From Bacteriovoracaceae bacterium UBA6144 (GTDB lineage: Bacteria; Bdellovibrionota; Bacteriovoracia; Bacteriovoracales; Bacteriovoracaceae): 9,040 nucleotides of DNA. Where the stretch lies: NCBI GenBank assembly GCA_002435705.1, contig DIVA01000066.1:1-9040 (forward strand). Direction: 5' to 3'. Shown here in pieces: positions 6,429 through 9,040 of the stretch. The notes under the pieces are model-generated. The model was not told the origin of the DNA and did not search any database. It saw only the letters and a program-made list of their open reading frames with translations. The position numbers and the translations under genes were made by a program. How positions within the stretch are numbered: position 1 is the first letter of the stretch; the number at the start of each line of letters is the position of its first letter.

Positions 6429-6959
6429 ATGCTCAATCTATTTCAAAAATACCGTCGAACACCTAGCTCATCCCAAAAAGAGCTTCGCCAGCAGTTTAAA
6501 GATTATTTCTTTGCGCAGGATGAACATGTTTGGATATCAGAAAATAAAAATACCCGCGCACACTTTGAAACGCTTTTCGATCGCCTCCCTTCTGCGCTGC
6601 TAGCTAATTTCATGCGCCATCCCTTATTTTTTGTCACAGCGAAGACCTATCAGTTTGAAGGAGCCTCTCGCTTTCAAATGAAAAATACTGTGGTGGTGTT
6701 CCCAGTCTACGAGGCGCTCTTGGCGAAGAAAAGTCTTGAAGCGGTCGCCTTTTTGGCGCACGAACTTGCTTTGGTCATCTATGACCTTGATGAGCAGACA
6801 GACAAAGATCCACTCATGGCAGAAGTCGAAGCGGACAAGTTTGTCTGTGACATTGGTCTCGCCGATGAACTCGAATCTCTACTCTTATCAATGGATGAGA
6901 GCGCAGAAAAACGCCTGCGTTTAACCTATCTGACTTTTCAGGCTTTTGGCATCAACTAG
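6429..6959 (+). CDS. M48-like metallopeptidase homologue with degenerate HExxL motif
   Basis: A protein of 176 residues from the ATG at 6429, which is preceded by GAGG at 6420-6423. The frame stays open upstream to 6090, but that stretch lies over the opposite-strand gene and has no supported start. The centre and C-terminus look like an M48/M56-type zinc peptidase: FLAHELALVIYDLDE (108-122), followed by AEVEADKF (131-138), matching the usual H-E-x-x-H and downstream E-x-x-A-D. However, the second zinc histidine is leucine (H111 E112 L113 A114 L115). With one ligand lost it is probably inactive, a binding or regulatory homologue. There is no signal peptide in this model. The L,D-transpeptidase gene starts 7 bp after its TAG, so the two are probably cotranscribed and may work together. 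Confidence 0.72.
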   Translation: MLNLFQKYRRTPSSSQKELRQQFKDYFFAQDEHVWISENKNTRAHFETLFDRLPSALLANFMRHPLFFVTAKTYQFEGASRFQMKNTVVVFPVYEALLAKKSLEAVAFLAHELALVIYDLDEQTDKDPLMAEVEADKFVCDIGLADELESLLLSMDESAEKRLRLTYLTFQAFGIN

Positions 6960-6966
6960 GGGTTCA

Positions 6967-8310
6967 GTGAAGTTTATCTATGCAATTCTTATCTTTTTTA
7001 GCTTTACCCTTACTCTCAAAGCAGAGACAAGCCATGATTGCGACTCCTGTGTCGAAAGGCCGGAGAGTTTAAAGATAAGTCCTGCAGCAGAAGAAATTGC
7101 TTCAGCTCTCTCACCGAATGCTGCTCTCTATAATGAATTAAAATCAGATTTTGAAAATTCTGAGCTCTGTGATCCCGCTAATAATTTTCCAGAGCAAAGT
7201 GCCCGCGAACAGGCCCTCATGGGCTTAGATAACTACATCTCTCTCTTTGATGCTTCTTATAATAATCAGTGGAACCCGAATTTATGGAAAGAGCGCTACC
7301 TTCAGGTCATGGGGATGCTCAAACCATCTCCACCTGACCGTATGGCGATGGATAGCCTCTTTCAAAAACAGATGGATCCAGAATTTTTCGGTAAAGACAT
7401 CATGAATTTCCAATCCCAGCAGGCACAGCGAGAGATTTTTCGTCTCAATGCTCAGAAGCTTCAGGCCATGATGAAGAAAGTGGCGTGGCAGCGCTCGGCA
7501 AGTTCGCCAGACTTGGTGCGCTCTCTCACCCGAGACCTTTATGTGCAGCATCGCTTACTGGAAGTCGATGAGCGAGGAGAGGCGTACTGTCCTTTCATTG
7601 ATCCTGATGTTTTCGACAAAGCCATGATGGGCTGGAGCAAGCTCAGAGGCCAGCTCTCGAAACCGATCCTCACGATTGTTGATTATTCAAAACCATCTAA
7701 CCAGCGCCGCATGTTTGTCATTGATATGAAAAATAAAAAAGTTCTACACAATACTTGGACTGCTCACGGGATTGGTGCGGACTTCGATGATGGAGCCGAT
7801 GAGTGGGGAGCAAATCCCAAGATGAGCAATGAGAATGGCTCTCTACTTTCAAGTGATGGTTTTATTCTCGCGAGACAAAATTCCGTTGGAAATCTGTACG
7901 GAAACAATTTGATTCTGCAGGGAATTGATGTGGCAAATTCTCGCATGCAATCGCGCCAAGTGGTGCTGCATGGAGATTCTCGTGCCGGTGGCTCATATAT
8001 TCCCTTCGAACTCAAACCTAACTCCGAGTCGCGGGAAGACACCAATGGCCGCATCCGAATGCTCGAAACCATGGACCCCATGACAGCCGATCCAGTCAGT
8101 GTACGTGTGATGCTGAATGCGCCGAAACTTAATCGTCAGCGCACACTGGGGATTTCTAATGGCTGCATCGGTGTACCGGATACGGAGGCCTTCGATCGCA
8201 GCACGGGACGACACCGCTCGCAGCTTGAAAGCCTCCGACGGGATATGTCGGGCAACACACTCATCTTCAGCCATTCAGGTCCGGAGATGAAGTCGAAGTA
8301 TTTTAACTGA
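6967..8310 (+). CDS. Exported murein L,D-transpeptidase (YkuD_2 family) with long N-terminal extension
   Basis: I choose the GTG at 6967: AGGGG (6958-6962) precedes it, and it yields a clean signal peptide, MKFIYAILIFFSFTLTLKA then ETSH. The product is 447 residues. Residues from about 225 onward form the catalytic domain: LTIVDYSKPSNQRRMFVIDM, then SNENGSLLSSDGFILA, then VVLHGDSRAGG with H335, then GISNGCIGVPD with the nucleophile C400. This is the cysteine L,D-transpeptidase layout that makes or edits 3-3 crosslinks, or attaches groups to DAP in periplasmic peptidoglycan. About 200 mostly helical residues precede the domain, with C25 and C28 near the mature N-terminus; their role is unknown. 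The gene follows the M48-like gene by 7 bp. Its 3' end is repeated downstream. Only 3 bp separate its stop from the convergent barrel gene. Confidence 0.88.
   Translation: MKFIYAILIFFSFTLTLKAETSHDCDSCVERPESLKISPAAEEIASALSPNAALYNELKSDFENSELCDPANNFPEQSAREQALMGLDNYISLFDASYNNQWNPNLWKERYLQVMGMLKPSPPDRMAMDSLFQKQMDPEFFGKDIMNFQSQQAQREIFRLNAQKLQAMMKKVAWQRSASSPDLVRSLTRDLYVQHRLLEVDERGEAYCPFIDPDVFDKAMMGWSKLRGQLSKPILTIVDYSKPSNQRRMFVIDMKNKKVLHNTWTAHGIGADFDDGADEWGANPKMSNENGSLLSSDGFILARQNSVGNLYGNNLILQGIDVANSRMQSRQVVLHGDSRAGGSYIPFELKPNSESREDTNGRIRMLETMDPMTADPVSVRVMLNAPKLNRQRTLGISNGCIGVPDTEAFDRSTGRHRSQLESLRRDMSGNTLIFSHSGPEMKSKYFN
8284..8310 (+). repeat. 27-bp direct repeat, left copy (end of transpeptidase gene)
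   Basis: These 27 bases encode the last eight residues EMKSKYFN, and the stop, of the L,D-transpeptidase. They recur without mismatch at 9008-9034 in the same orientation, 724 bp away. The bases just outside differ (G before, T after, here; T and A at the other copy). Confidence 0.95.
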
Positions 8311-8313
8311 TAA

Positions 8314-8847
8314 TTAGAATTTCCAGCCAAGCATGAATTCGATGGCAAGGCCTGCACCACTAAAACCATCGTATTTCTTCTTGTTGCCTGCATTGTCCTT
8401 AATCGTAATTTCATTCACAGAAACGAAGGAAGGACCACCGCCTAAATTGATGTTGAATGATTCCCACATCCACTGATAGCCAAACATACCGACGAAACCG
8501 ATACCAGTCGCATCTCCCTCATAATTTGATGTGGCGAGATTTTCTTTTACATTTACGCTAATAATTGAAACTGATGGACCAAAGTACCAACCTTGAGTGA
8601 ATACAGATCCATTAAAAAAATAATTTGCTCGTGCACCTAATTTATAACCAGTGACATCGTAGTTCCCGTCATCTGTACTAAGGATGCTCATTTGGGGTCC
8701 GAAAGACCAAGCTTCAGAGATTTTGAAGTCGACTTCAACGTCAATCACTCCGGCTAACGGGGAGAGTGGGCTCAGTCTAATATTTGTATTTGCATAAGCA
8801 GTGCTGAAAGTGAGTAAAGTAAAAAGAGAAATAAGCCAGCTTTTCAT
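8314..8847 (-). CDS. Small outer-membrane beta-barrel protein
   Basis: A protein of 177 residues with signal peptide MKSWLISLFTLLTFSTAYA, then NT. The mature part alternates polar and nonpolar residues with many aromatics and glycines (for example NYFFNGSVFTQGWYFGPS and GIGFVGMFGYQWMWE). It ends in a phenylalanine (GWKF), the usual outer-membrane insertion signal. Size fits an eight-stranded barrel of the OmpA/OmpW-like type; I cannot assign a ligand or exact family. AGGAG at 8857-8861 lies 9 bases upstream of the ATG. The stop is 3 bp from the transpeptidase stop. The gene and its upstream region are bracketed by the 27-bp direct repeat, so it may have been inserted or duplicated here as a unit. 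Confidence 0.85.
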   Translation of the reverse strand: MKSWLISLFTLLTFSTAYANTNIRLSPLSPLAGVIDVEVDFKISEAWSFGPQMSILSTDDGNYDVTGYKLGARANYFFNGSVFTQGWYFGPSVSIISVNVKENLATSNYEGDATGIGFVGMFGYQWMWESFNINLGGGPSFVSVNEITIKDNAGNKKKYDGFSGAGLAIEFMLGWKF

Positions 8848-8983
8848 GTACAGAATCTCCTAAAATGTAATGACAAAAACGTATAATGATAAATCTATAT
8901 AAAGATAAAAATTTGTATATAAAAACAATGAGCCGTTGCCCAATGCATGGAAGTTTCCTGACGAGAAATGTCAAGAAAAGGGG
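8848..8983. other. Gap upstream of the barrel gene
   Basis: Bases 8862-8930 are very A/T-rich and hold several TATA-like hexamers on both strands (for example TATAGA at 8894-8899 minus, TATAAT at 8882-8887 plus). A perfect TTGACA at 8969-8974 on the minus strand has no -10 at the right distance. The barrel promoter is probably here, but I cannot choose one. A plus-strand frame is open from 8909 into the repeat, with no ATG in frame before the repeat. Confidence 0.4.
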
Positions 8984-8994
8984 CTCAGTTTTAG

Positions 8995-9007
8995 AGACCC
9001 AGGGTCT
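8995..9007. repeat. 13-bp odd palindrome next to the right direct repeat
   Basis: AGACCC-A-GGGTCT is perfectly symmetric around 9001. It ends on the base before the 27-bp repeat begins at 9008. An outer CTCAG (8984-8988) and CTGAG (9006-9010) are also complementary. The one-base centre is too tight for an RNA hairpin of this stem, so a protein-binding site is more likely than a terminator. Confidence 0.45.
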
Positions 9008-9034
9008 GAGATGAAGTCGAAGTATTTTAACTGA
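9008..9034 (+). repeat. 27-bp direct repeat, right copy
   Basis: Identical to 8284-8310, including the in-frame stop at 9032-9034. Only six bases follow before the window ends, so what lies to the right is unknown. Confidence 0.95.
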
Positions 9035-9040
9035 AGAAAT

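Larger units (their letters stand above)
8984..9034 (+). pseudogene. Diverged second copy of the last 17 codons of the transpeptidase gene
   Basis: Aligned without gaps at an offset of 724 to 8260-8310, this stretch matches 41 of 51 bases by my count: 14 of 24 in the first part and 27 of 27 in the last. Read in the same frame it gives LSFRDPGSEMKSKYFN and stop, against LIFSHSGPEMKSKYFN and stop in the intact gene. No catalytic domain precedes it in the window: the frame closes at 8906-8908, and nothing upstream resembles a transpeptidase. It is a remnant of a paralogue, or a displaced original 3' end. Confidence 0.6.

Noticed and set aside
6946..6966. TTG at 6946 as the transpeptidase start
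   Set aside because: It would put seven polar residues before the signal peptide and overlap the previous gene. The GTG at 6967 has a ribosome site and a clean signal peptide.
8777..8974. 65-residue minus-strand open frame over the A/T-rich gap
   Set aside because: It overlaps the barrel gene in another frame and has an A/T-driven composition with no recognisable domain.
8909..9034. Plus-strand open frame as an intact small gene
   Set aside because: There is no ATG or GTG start with a ribosome site in frame before the repeat, and only its last 17 codons resemble anything, namely the end of the transpeptidase.

Overview
The window is ordinary bacterial chromosome of about 47-50% G+C, densely packed, with several genes for exported proteins. 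A lysine/diaminopimelate (DAP) gene set sits beside a secreted phospholipase D-like protein, a peptidoglycan L,D-transpeptidase of the YkuD_2 type and a small outer-membrane barrel. This points to a Gram-negative bacterium. The mix, and the long N-terminal extension on the transpeptidase, would fit a predatory Bdellovibrio-like (Bdellovibrionota) genome. That assignment is inference; no marker gene in the window proves it.

Region 1 (1-3452, minus strand) is a four-gene operon transcribed lysC > dapB > dapA > dapD. dapD runs off the left edge of the window. It makes the first committed intermediates of DAP/lysine synthesis: aspartate kinase, dihydrodipicolinate synthase, dihydrodipicolinate reductase, then tetrahydrodipicolinate N-succinyltransferase. 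This is the succinylase branch. All three junctions are ATGA stop/start overlaps, so translation is probably coupled from end to end. Its promoter lies in the 80-bp gap shared with a divergent small zinc-ribbon gene (3533-3874, plus).

Region 2 (3871-5603) holds a secreted two-motif PLD-superfamily protein on the minus strand, with a good sigma70-type promoter, and a divergent 92-residue gene of unknown function. The 194-bp gap between them contains two inverted repeats.

Region 3 (5604-6959) holds a secreted protein made of six cysteine-paired tandem repeats (minus) and, divergently, a small M48-like protein whose HExxH motif has become HExxL. The latter is followed after 7 bp by the L,D-transpeptidase gene (6967-8310), forming a two-gene unit.

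Region 4 (8314-9040) contains a convergent outer-membrane barrel gene and a diverged second copy of the last 17 codons of the transpeptidase gene, including 27 identical bases. The barrel gene is therefore bracketed by a direct repeat of the transpeptidase 3' end.

The most notable points are: (a) the 27-bp direct repeat that restores a gene 3' end on both sides of the barrel gene; (b) the six-repeat, 12-cysteine secreted protein; (c) the degenerate metallopeptidase paired with an L,D-transpeptidase; (d) two genes whose extended -10 elements place transcription start exactly on the ATG; and (e) three convergent gene pairs whose stop codons overlap or nearly touch. No RNA gene, CRISPR array, transposase or integrase was seen.
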